From contig CAMBSR010000118.1 in assembly GCA_945870475.1 (NCBI GenBank), positions 1 through 6,977 on the forward strand: a stretch of 6,977 bases of DNA, read 5' to 3'. How positions within the stretch are numbered: position 1 is the stretch's first letter; each line of letters starts with the position of its first letter. The translations under genes and the position numbers were made by a program. Origin of the DNA: Phycisphaera mikurensis NBRC 102666 (GTDB taxonomy: Bacteria; Planctomycetota; Phycisphaerae; Phycisphaerales; SM1A02). Positions 1-6,125 of this stretch are shown here, one piece after another. The notes beneath the pieces are model-generated. The model saw only the letters and a list, made by a program, of their open reading frames with translations. It searched no databases and was not told where the DNA came from.

Positions 1-450
1 TACGGCGGCGAGTACTACGCCTCCACGAACACCAACGGCGACCCGAACTTCACCGGCACCAGTTGTAACGGCACCCCGGCCTCGGCCGCAGCCACCACCA
101 TTCCGGTGCGCGCTGGCTGGTACACGGACGACCCGACCTCGATCGACAACAACGCCGAGGCAATCACCGGGCTGACCAACCGCGTCAACGGCACCCTTGC
201 CTCTGCGACCAACGGCGGCGGACCCGGCACGACCAGCGCCGCCTACGGCATCTGGTGCTCGCACCTGGTCATCACCGGCAACTACGCCGGCGCTGCGGCC
301 TTCTCGGTCGTCCAGTTCTCGGCGTACGCCTCCATCAAGGACGGCGTCACCGGTGCCACGAGCCAGCTCTCCAGCAGCTTCATCCCGGCCCCCGGCGCCA
401 TCGCGCTCCTCGGTTTCGCGGGCTTCGCCTCGCGCCGTCGTCGCGCCTAA
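1..450 (+). CDS. Secreted protein with PEP-CTERM-like C-terminal sorting tail (5' truncated)
   Basis: The frame is open from the first base and ends at TAA 448-450, giving the last 149 residues of a protein whose start lies outside the window. The visible part is rich in Gly, Ala, Ser, Thr and Asn, with two Cys, as in exported planctomycete proteins. No enzymatic motif is recognisable. The last about 23 residues form a tripartite sorting-like tail: IPAPG (128-132), a short hydrophobic stretch (AIALLGFAGFA) and a terminal RRRRA. This is the planctomycete flavour of the PEP-CTERM signal, known in the family to anchor or sort proteins at the cell envelope through an exosortase-type system. I infer an envelope or extracellular location; the function of the mature domain is unknown. 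A strong hairpin terminator follows 45 bases after the stop, so this gene ends its own transcript. Confidence 0.82.
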   Translation, partial: YGGEYYASTNTNGDPNFTGTSCNGTPASAAATTIPVRAGWYTDDPTSIDNNAEAITGLTNRVNGTLASATNGGGPGTTSAAYGIWCSHLVITGNYAGAAAFSVVQFSAYASIKDGVTGATSQLSSSFIPAPGAIALLGFAGFASRRRRA

Positions 451-494
451 CTCTGCCATCACCCGGAACCGCAAGGTTTCGTGGATCCTTCTCG

Positions 495-530
495 GCCCCG
501 TCCCCGATCTTGCATCGGGGACGGGGCTTT
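495..530 (+). terminator. Intrinsic terminator after the PEP-CTERM-like gene
   Basis: A perfect 14-bp inverted repeat (GCCCCGTCCCCGAT at 495-508, its complement at 514-527) encloses a 5-base loop and is followed by TTT. The T run is short, but the stem is very GC-rich and it sits 45 bases past the stop codon at 450. The bases on the other side of the stem are not T-rich when read on the minus strand, so it serves the + strand gene. Confidence 0.85.
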
Positions 531-810
531 CGCATAGGTACGCGAGCCGACGGATCGCCCATCAGGAACGACTGGCGCAATAGTTATAGGGCAATACAGG
601 ATCGCGCCTTCGCTGATCGCGTTGAAGAACATCTGACTTTGACCCGACACGGGAGCGAAATCGGGGCTACCCTCGAACTGCCGGTTCGTGGCGTTCGTCT
701 CCGTGCAGTCCGCACCGCGGACGCCTGGGGTCTGTGCTCGCCGTGAATCGTCGGATGAATTCGCGAAACTGCCCGCAAACACACTCGATACACGCAAGGA
801 ATCCAAAGAC
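531..810 (+). other. Gene-poor leader upstream of the first paralog
   Basis: About 280 bases lie between the terminator and the start at 811, with no gene I can support. They hold a locally AT-rich patch at 581-600 (TAGTTATAGG...) and a TTGACC hexamer at 639-644 that resembles a -35 box but lacks a good -10 at normal spacing. Because the upstream gene is terminated at 495-530, the promoter of the 811 gene should lie here; its position cannot be fixed by eye. An open frame continues upstream of 811 to an ATG at 688. The 41 added residues would precede a clear signal peptide, so I treat them as untranslated. Some conceptual translations in this stretch look mildly protein-like, on both strands, but none has a convincing start. 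Confidence 0.5.
796..800 (+). promoter_or_regulatory. Ribosome binding site supporting the start at 811
   Basis: AAGGA lies 10 bases before ATG 811. It supports this start over the in-frame ATG at 688. The sibling gene has only a weaker GGAAA at 2321-2325, 9 bases before its ATG. Confidence 0.5.
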
Positions 811-2220
811 ATGAAGGCACGCCTCCTCCTCGGAACGCTCTCAGCTGCCGGCATCGCGCTCAGCGTCGGACAGATGTCCGCGACGGCGGTCCCCGGCGAC
901 GGCGGTACCAGCAATTTCCTGGCAGGGCCTGACGTGATCGTGGGCGCCATCCCCGACGTGGCGTCGTACGGTTCGGGCACGGTGGGCGGCGTCGCGATGC
1001 GTGCCTATGCCTTCGGCTCCGACAGCTGCAACATCGGCACCTCGCAGCTCGGCTGGTTCGCGAACTCCGCGAACCACCCCGTCATCCCGCAGAACGCGTA
1101 TCGGATCAAGAACGGCCGCATCGAGCAGATCGGCATGAGCTGGATGAAGTACGGCTTCTGCGCGCTGCAGCAGACCCTCTGCGGAACCTGCACCCCCGCA
1201 GGCAGCGGCTGTCCGAGCCTGCTCGGGATCGGCTGCAGCGATCCGTACACCGCGAGCCTCAATGGCACGCAGTCAAGCCTTGGCCCCCGCTCGAAGGTGA
1301 ACCCTACCACCGGCGTCTTCCCGGCAGACACCGGCACGGAGACGGCCACGTGGCCCGCGGTCTCCTCGAACGGCGGCTCGATGGCCCGTCGCCTCCAGAT
1401 CAGGCAGGACGACCTGAATCCGACGCTGAACACCGGCGCCGTGTACCTCGCCGAGTGCCAGTACGTGCATCCGGAGGACGCGTCGAACAACAACGACAAC
1501 AACAACGCCAGCTACCGCCTGTTCACGGTCAACGCGAACTACGGCATCACGCTGACCGGCCAGACGTTCCAGCAGAAGCCCGCGATCTACCACTACACGA
1601 CGGTGGTGCCCACCGCCACGATCACCGCGGTCGACGCGGCCGACGGCCGCTACATCGTGGCGTGCAACGTGTCGAACAACGGCAACGGCACCTACCGCTA
1701 CGAGTACGCGGTCCACAACCTGAACTCGGACCGTGCGGGCGCAAGCTTCTCGGTGCCGCTCCCGGCGAACGTGACGATCACGAACGCCGGCTTCAAGGAC
1801 ATCGCCTACCACTCGGGCGAGGCGTACGACGGCACCGACTGGACGTTCTCTGCATCCGGCGGCCAGGCCAAGTGGCAGTGCACGCAGACCTTCGCCCAGA
1901 ACCCGAGGGCCAACGCGCTCCGCTGGTCGTCGCTCTACAACTTCTGGTTCGACGCGTCGGTGCCTGCGGCCACGGGCAACGGCTCGATCGGCCACTTCAA
2001 GGTCGCGGGCAGCACCGCGGTCTCGATGAAGGTGCCGAGCAACCCCTGCCGCGCGGGCGACCTCGACTGCAACGGCATCGTGGACGGCGCTGACCTGGGC
2101 GGCGTCCTTGCAGCGTGGGGCAACTGCAGCGCCCCGTGCGCCGCGGACCTCGACGGCAACGGCGTGGTCAACGGTGCCGATCTCGGCATCCAGCTGTCCC
2201 AGTGGGGAACCGGCATCTGA
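811..2220 (+). CDS. Secreted Cys-rich protein of unknown function with C-terminal dockerin-like repeats (paralog A)
   Basis: 469 aa. The start at 811 is chosen because it opens directly into a signal peptide (MKARLLLG..., hydrophobic to about residue 20, likely cut after ATA at 24-26), has AAGGA upstream, and matches the length and N-terminus of the next gene. The mature part begins with PDVIVG and carries the conserved blocks HPVIPQNAYRIKNGRIEQIG and GCSDPYTASLNG, then YLAECQYVHP, an Asn run NNNDNNN at 226-232, and NAGFKD / YHSGE. I recognise this block pattern from uncharacterised secreted planctomycete proteins but know no function for it. Many Cys (for example FCALQQTLCGTC) suggest disulfides outside the cytoplasm. 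The tail holds two dockerin-type loops: D417-D419-N421-D425-D428, and D446-D448-N450-N454-D457, each followed by a LG...W G helix; these are expected to bind calcium. A terminator follows. The exported location is well supported; the function is not. Confidence 0.88.
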   Translation: MKARLLLGTLSAAGIALSVGQMSATAVPGDGGTSNFLAGPDVIVGAIPDVASYGSGTVGGVAMRAYAFGSDSCNIGTSQLGWFANSANHPVIPQNAYRIKNGRIEQIGMSWMKYGFCALQQTLCGTCTPAGSGCPSLLGIGCSDPYTASLNGTQSSLGPRSKVNPTTGVFPADTGTETATWPAVSSNGGSMARRLQIRQDDLNPTLNTGAVYLAECQYVHPEDASNNNDNNNASYRLFTVNANYGITLTGQTFQQKPAIYHYTTVVPTATITAVDAADGRYIVACNVSNNGNGTYRYEYAVHNLNSDRAGASFSVPLPANVTITNAGFKDIAYHSGEAYDGTDWTFSASGGQAKWQCTQTFAQNPRANALRWSSLYNFWFDASVPAATGNGSIGHFKVAGSTAVSMKVPSNPCRAGDLDCNGIVDGADLGGVLAAWGNCSAPCAADLDGNGVVNGADLGIQLSQWGTGI

Positions 2221-2243
2221 GCCGGTACTGATGCGACTCATCC

Positions 2244-2278
2244 CGTCGCCCGGCGCGCTGCCGGGCGACGGCGCTTTT
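2244..2278 (+). terminator. Intrinsic terminator between the two paralogs
   Basis: An 11-bp perfect stem (2244-2254 with 2260-2270, core CGTCGCCCGGC) has a 5-base loop and is followed by GCGCTTTT. It begins 24 bases after the stop at 2218-2220. The T run is short, so some read-through into the gene at 2335 is possible; only 56 bases separate it from that start. Confidence 0.8.
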
Positions 2279-2334
2279 GCGGCGAACACGCCATCGCGAT
2301 CCACGCGACACTCCTCCAACGGAAACCCACCGAC

Positions 2335-3729
2335 ATGACCCCCCGCATCCTCGTTGCCTCGCTCGCCACCGCCGGACTCGCACTTGCCGTCGGGCAGATG
2401 CCCGCCACGGCCCTGCCCGGCGAAGGCGGCACCAGCACCATGCAGGCCGGGCCCGACGTGATCGTGGGCTCCATCCCGGACGTCACGAAGTACGGCGCCA
2501 ACACCGTGAACGGCACCGTGATCATGGCCTACGCGTTCGGTTCCACCAGCTGCAACCTGGGCACGCAGGAGCTTGACTGGTATGCCGGCACCAGCAACCA
2601 CCCGGTGATCCCGCAGAACGCGTACCGCATCAAGAACGGCCGCATCGAGCAGATCGGCGTGGGCTGGATGAAGCACGGCTTCTGTGCGCTGCAGGAGAAC
2701 CTCTGCGGCACGTGCGCGCCGGCGGGCAGCGGCTGCCCGAGCCTCCTCGGCATCGGATGCAGCGATCCGTACACCGCAAGCCTGAACGGCTCGCAGGGCG
2801 ACCTTGGCCCGCGCTACGAGGTGAACCCCTCGACCGGCGCCTTCCCGGCCACCGGCTCCACCACGTGGCCGAGCATCCCCTCGGGCCAGGGCACCATCGG
2901 ACGCCGCGTCCAGATCAAGGGCGAGGACCTGAACCCGTCGCTCAATGCGGGAGCCATCTACCTGGCCGAGTGCCAGTACGTGCACCCGCAGGACGCCGCC
3001 TTCGGCAACGACAACAACAACGCGAGCTACCGGCAGTTCACGGTGGGCACGCTTTCGGGCGGTGCGTACAACATCTCGCTCGCGGGTTCCACGTACCTGC
3101 AGCGCCCGGCCATCTACTACTGGCCCGCTGTCTCGCAGACGGCGGTCGTCAACCAGACCGATGCGCCGGACGGACGCTACCTGGTGGGCAGCAACGCCAC
3201 GCAGAACCAGGACGGCACCTGGCACTACGAGATCGCCGTCTACAACATGAATTCCGACGCCGCCGCGGACTCGGTGACCATCAACGTCCCCTACAACGTG
3301 ACGGTGACCAACGCCGGCTTCAAGGACGTGACCTACCACTCGGGCGAGCCCTACAGCGGCACCGACTGGAACATCGCCGTGGCGCCCGGGCAGGTGAAGT
3401 GGAAGTGCACGCAGACCTTCGCGCAGAACCCGAACGCCAACGCGCTGCGCTGGGCCACGCTCTACAACTTCTGGTTCGACGCCACGACGGGCCCCACCAC
3501 GGGCCAGGCAGCGCTCGGGATGTTCAAGACCGGCGGCACCATCTTCGGCGCCACCAAGGTGCCTGCCGATCCGTGCCGCATGGGCGATTTCGACTGCAAC
3601 GGCGTGGTGGACGGCGCGGACCTGGGCCGACTGCTCCAGAACTGGGGCGGAACCGGCATCACCGACATCGACCGCAACGGCGTCACCAACGGCGCGGACC
3701 TCGGAATCACGATCTCGCTCTGGGGCTGA
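2335..3729 (+). CDS. Secreted Cys-rich protein of unknown function with C-terminal dockerin-like repeats (paralog B)
   Basis: 464 aa, a tandem paralog of the gene at 811. In the first about 170 residues I count close to 70 percent identity by eye, including an unbroken shared run of 24 residues around GCPSLLGIGCSDPY; similarity is lower toward the C-terminus. The signal peptide (MTPRILVASL..., likely cut after ATA at 24-26) aligns without gaps to that of paralog A. Most core Cys are shared (TSCNLG, FCALQENLCGTC, GIGCSD, ECQYV, KCTQTF, DPCRMGDFDC). The Cys of ACNVS and the NCSAPC pair of paralog A are missing here. The dockerin-like tail has D418-D420-N422-D426-D429 and D444-D446-N448-N452-D455, with a shorter linker between the loops (GGTGIT). 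The start has only weak GGAAA pairing upstream. A duplication followed by divergence is the simplest history; the function is unknown. Confidence 0.88.
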   Translation: MTPRILVASLATAGLALAVGQMPATALPGEGGTSTMQAGPDVIVGSIPDVTKYGANTVNGTVIMAYAFGSTSCNLGTQELDWYAGTSNHPVIPQNAYRIKNGRIEQIGVGWMKHGFCALQENLCGTCAPAGSGCPSLLGIGCSDPYTASLNGSQGDLGPRYEVNPSTGAFPATGSTTWPSIPSGQGTIGRRVQIKGEDLNPSLNAGAIYLAECQYVHPQDAAFGNDNNNASYRQFTVGTLSGGAYNISLAGSTYLQRPAIYYWPAVSQTAVVNQTDAPDGRYLVGSNATQNQDGTWHYEIAVYNMNSDAAADSVTINVPYNVTVTNAGFKDVTYHSGEPYSGTDWNIAVAPGQVKWKCTQTFAQNPNANALRWATLYNFWFDATTGPTTGQAALGMFKTGGTIFGATKVPADPCRMGDFDCNGVVDGADLGRLLQNWGGTGITDIDRNGVTNGADLGITISLWG

Positions 3730-3751
3730 GTGGACTACCCTCCCTGCCCCG

Positions 3752-4492
3752 ATGCAGGATCCCGCACCCGCCAACGCACCGAGACGGCATCCAGGCACAC
3801 GCAGGCGACTGGAGCCGCTCGCGCTCGCATCGCTCCTGACGGCGCTGGTGCTGGGCTGGTGCCCATTGACGGCACTGGTGGCGATCGTGCTGGGCGGCGT
3901 GGCGCTGCATCGGATGAAGCGGCAGACGGCCGATGGACGTACCGAGGAACGGCGCGGCGCCGGGTTGGCGTTCGCCGGCATGGGCATCGCCACCGCGATC
4001 CTGCTGGGAGAGCTCTGGTTCCTGGGCGACCTGCAGACCACGGTGATCGATTCGATGGAATCGCAGGCGACTGCCGCGATCGAAGAGGGACTGCGCTCCC
4101 CCGAGGCGGCTGCCGCCGATGCCGCGGCGACACCCGCTGCCGATGCCCTCGTCTGGGAAGATGCGACGCACGCGCCGGATGAGGCCGAGCGCGCGGCGTT
4201 CGCAACCGCCGTGGCCGCGCAGATGGGCGCACTGCGACAGGTGTCCATCACCAACCGCACCGTGCAGGGCCTGGCAGAACCGACCATCACCACGGCGTTC
4301 AATGCCAACGGCGAACGCGGCACCGTGTTCGGCACGGCCACCTTCGCCACCGTGCCGGGAACCGTTCCACCCGTGCTGCGCCTGCGCCTGCTGACGGTGG
4401 AACTTGCCGGAGTGCGCCAGACGCTGCCGGCAACCGAGACGCCAGGCACCCCTGCTGCGCCCGCACCCGCCACCGAGGCCACCAAGCCATGA
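3752..4492 (+). CDS. DUF4190-like membrane protein with extracytoplasmic or soluble C-terminal domain (copy 1)
   Basis: 246 aa. A short Pro/Arg-rich N-terminus precedes a hydrophobic segment at about 22-53 with a kink at GWCP (35-38), ending in GGVALHRMKR. A charged linker with GRTEERRGAGLAFAGMG leads to a second hydrophobic segment at about 70-92. The order 'LASLL...LG...ALVAIVLGGVAL.R......GAGLAFAGMGIA' is the DUF4190 pattern, a small membrane domain of unknown function. Residues 95-246 are a soluble Ala-rich region followed by a mixed beta-like domain (SITNRTVQ...GTVFGTATFATVP) and an Ala/Pro/Thr-rich tail. No catalytic motif is seen. It starts 22 bases after the stop at 3729, with no terminator visible in between and no Shine-Dalgarno sequence. 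The stop overlaps the next start as ATGA, so the two genes are probably translationally coupled. Confidence 0.8.
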   Translation: MQDPAPANAPRRHPGTRRRLEPLALASLLTALVLGWCPLTALVAIVLGGVALHRMKRQTADGRTEERRGAGLAFAGMGIATAILLGELWFLGDLQTTVIDSMESQATAAIEEGLRSPEAAAADAAATPAADALVWEDATHAPDEAERAAFATAVAAQMGALRQVSITNRTVQGLAEPTITTAFNANGERGTVFGTATFATVPGTVPPVLRLRLLTVELAGVRQTLPATETPGTPAAPAPATEATKP

Positions 4493-5187
4493 ACATCGAC
4501 GCCGTCCTCGATCCGAACGACGCCCCCGCACCGCCCGCCCGCTGGAGCCGCATGGCGATGGCGTCGCTCGTGCTGTCGGTGCTGCCCGTCGGCAGCCTGC
4601 TCGCGCCGCTCCTGGGCGTGGTGGCGCTCATCCGCATGCGCGGCAACCCGGGCCTGCGCGGGCGCGGGCTGGCATGGGGCGGCATTGGCCTCGGGCTGGT
4701 GGCGAGCGCGCTGATGGCGAGCTCGGCGTACGTGATGTACCGGTCCTTCATGGAGGTGGCCGGCCGCCCCGCGGCGGCGCTCGAGGCGGCGTGGGCCGGC
4801 GACACGGAACGATTCCGCATGCAGATGACCCGGCCCGGGAGCGAAGCGACGGAAGCGCAGCTGGCTGCCTGGACGGCCCCCCTGCGCGCGCGGCTCGGCA
4901 CGCTGGAATCCGTGGAGATGGACACCAAGGCGCCCACCGACCCGGGAACCCCGAAGACGGATCGCGACATGCGCGCCGCCTACGTGGCCACGGTCAGCAA
5001 GGACGGGCAAGTCTCCCGTGTGCCCGTGGAGGTCATCTTCGACCGCCCCGCGGGCGTGGGCGCGGTGGCCGCGATCCTGGTCCGATCCTTCACGTTCAGC
5101 CTTCCCGACGGAACGCGTATCGTGTTCCCTGAAGATGAACGTCCCGACACCCCCAAGCCAACCGACCGCAGCGCCGAGCGCCCCTGA
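4489..5187 (+). CDS. DUF4190-like membrane protein with NTF2/cystatin-like C-terminal region (copy 2)
   Basis: 232 aa, overlapping the previous gene by four bases (ATGA). It has the same architecture as its neighbour: a Pro-rich N-terminus, a hydrophobic hairpin at about 22-49 (MAMASLVLSVLPVGSLLAPL then LGVVALIRMRG), a GLRGRGLAWGGIGLGLV motif, and a second membrane segment at about 61-84. This again matches the DUF4190 pattern. After FMEVAGRPAAALEAAWAGDTERF comes a region that reads like the small alpha+beta (cystatin/NTF2-like) modules found after such anchors: a helix followed by strands around ESVEMDT, YVATVSKDGQ and VPVEVIFDR. That fold assignment is an inference. GAGG at 4475-4478 may act as its ribosome binding site. 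The two copies are probably old duplicates, with similarity mainly in layout and the membrane part. The role is unknown. Confidence 0.8.
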   Translation: MNIDAVLDPNDAPAPPARWSRMAMASLVLSVLPVGSLLAPLLGVVALIRMRGNPGLRGRGLAWGGIGLGLVASALMASSAYVMYRSFMEVAGRPAAALEAAWAGDTERFRMQMTRPGSEATEAQLAAWTAPLRARLGTLESVEMDTKAPTDPGTPKTDRDMRAAYVATVSKDGQVSRVPVEVIFDRPAGVGAVAAILVRSFTFSLPDGTRIVFPEDERPDTPKPTDRSAERP

Positions 5188-6064
5188 TCACGAGACCGTG
5201 ATCGAGGTCGACGACCTCCTCATGCAGTTCGGCCCGCAGACCGTGCTGGCGGGGCTGGACCTCAAGGTCCGCCGCGGCGAGACGCTGGTCATCATGGGCG
5301 GCTCCGGCTGCGGCAAGAGCACGCTCCTGCGCCTCATGATCGGCGCCATCACGCCCACGCGCGGGAAGATCCGGCTCTTCGGCGAGGACATCGCGGTGGC
5401 AGGCGAGACCGAGCTTGACGCGCTGCGGCGCCGCTTCGGCATCCTGTTCCAGAGCGCGGCGCTCTACCAGTCGATGTCGATCGCGGAGAACGTGGCGCTG
5501 CCGATGCGCGAACTCACCAACCTGCCCGAGGACCTCATCGACCTGCAGGTGAAGATGAAGCTCGAGGCCGTGGGCCTGCGCGAGCACGCCGACAAGTTCC
5601 CCGCGCAGATCTCGGGCGGCATGAAGAAGCGCGCCGGCCTGGCGCGCGCGCTGGCACTCGACCCGGAGATCATCTTCTACGACGAGCCAAGCGCGGGCCT
5701 CGACCCGGTGACGAGCGCCGAGATCGACCAGCTGATCCTGACGCTCACCAAGAAGCTCGGCGTCACCAGCGTGGTGGTCACGCACGAGATGGACAGCGCC
5801 TTCACCATCGCCGACCGCATGGTGATGCTCGACAAGGGCCGCTGCCTCAAGATCGCCAAGCGCGAGGAATACGAACGCATCCGCACCACCACCAAGGAAG
5901 AGGCCGCGATGCTGCCGGAGGACGACCGCATCGTCCGCCAGTTCATCCGCGGCGATGCGTACGGCCCGATCACGGACCGCCGCACGCTCACGAGCTACGC
6001 CGACGACCTGATGGGCCTGCTGGCGCCGCTGCCGGCCTCGCCCTCGATCACGCCCACGCGCTGA
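5135..6064 (+). CDS. mlaF: MlaF-type ABC transporter ATP-binding protein
   Basis: 309 aa from ATG 5135. This is the cytoplasmic ATPase of an Mla/Mce-type ABC transporter, a family that moves phospholipids or other hydrophobic substrates between membranes. All nucleotide-binding elements are intact: Walker A GGSGCGKST (55-63), Q-loop Q106 in LFQSAALYQSMS, signature SGGMKKR (160-166), Walker B IIFYDE (179-184), D-loop GLD (188-190) and the switch His in VVVTHE (H217). The signature 'ISGGMKKRAGLARALALDPEI', the 'PSAGLDPVTSAEID' motif and the C-terminal VRQFIRG...GPI are typical of MlaF rather than other ABC classes. The chosen ATG overlaps the previous gene by 53 bases and adds a Pro-rich leader. 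GTG 5198, ten bases after the previous stop, would begin right at the conserved domain (IEVDDLLMQFG) and is a fair alternative. Neither has a clear ribosome binding site. No MlaE permease or MlaD/MCE gene is visible next to it. Confidence 0.93.
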   Translation: MNVPTPPSQPTAAPSAPDHETVIEVDDLLMQFGPQTVLAGLDLKVRRGETLVIMGGSGCGKSTLLRLMIGAITPTRGKIRLFGEDIAVAGETELDALRRRFGILFQSAALYQSMSIAENVALPMRELTNLPEDLIDLQVKMKLEAVGLREHADKFPAQISGGMKKRAGLARALALDPEIIFYDEPSAGLDPVTSAEIDQLILTLTKKLGVTSVVVTHEMDSAFTIADRMVMLDKGRCLKIAKREEYERIRTTTKEEAAMLPEDDRIVRQFIRGDAYGPITDRRTLTSYADDLMGLLAPLPASPSITPTR

Positions 6065-6082
6065 ACGCGCACGCCACGGCAT

Positions 6083-6103
6083 GCGCGCCACGGAACGGCG
6101 CGC
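6083..6103 (+). other. Short GC hairpin between mlaF and murD
   Basis: GCGCGCC (6083-6089) and GGCGCGC (6097-6103) can form a 7-bp stem with a 7-base loop in the 61-base gap between the two genes. There is no T run, so it is not a normal terminator. It may be chance in such GC-rich sequence, or may weakly affect expression of murD. Confidence 0.3.
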
Positions 6104-6125
6104 GAACGAAGCACGGACGCAGACG

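Noticed and set aside
639..670. Sigma-70-like promoter from TTGACC at 639-644
   Set aside because: The -35-like hexamer is good, but at 16-18 base spacing the sequence is GC-rich (around CGGGGC) with no -10 match, so it is mentioned only as a possible element of the leader.
688..810. Extended N-terminus for the first paralog from ATG 688
   Set aside because: It would put 41 charged residues before a clean signal peptide. The sibling gene starts at the position matching 811, and AAGGA precedes 811.
2712..3839. 375-codon + strand frame overlapping paralog B
   Set aside because: It is a shifted frame through a well-supported gene, giving an Arg/Gln/His-rich product with no motifs.
1273..5010. 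A 1245-codon open frame on the minus strand spanning four genes
   Set aside because: It lies on the same triplets as the + strand genes at 811, 2335 and 4489. A stop there needs a sense TTA, CTA or TCA codon, which GC-rich codon usage almost eliminates. The product is Arg/Val/Gly/Ala-rich without motifs, and the sense genes are clearly real.
6081..6125. Longer murD start at ATG 6081
   Set aside because: It adds 15 charged residues not expected before the N-terminal GLG motif. ATG 6126 gives the usual family spacing.
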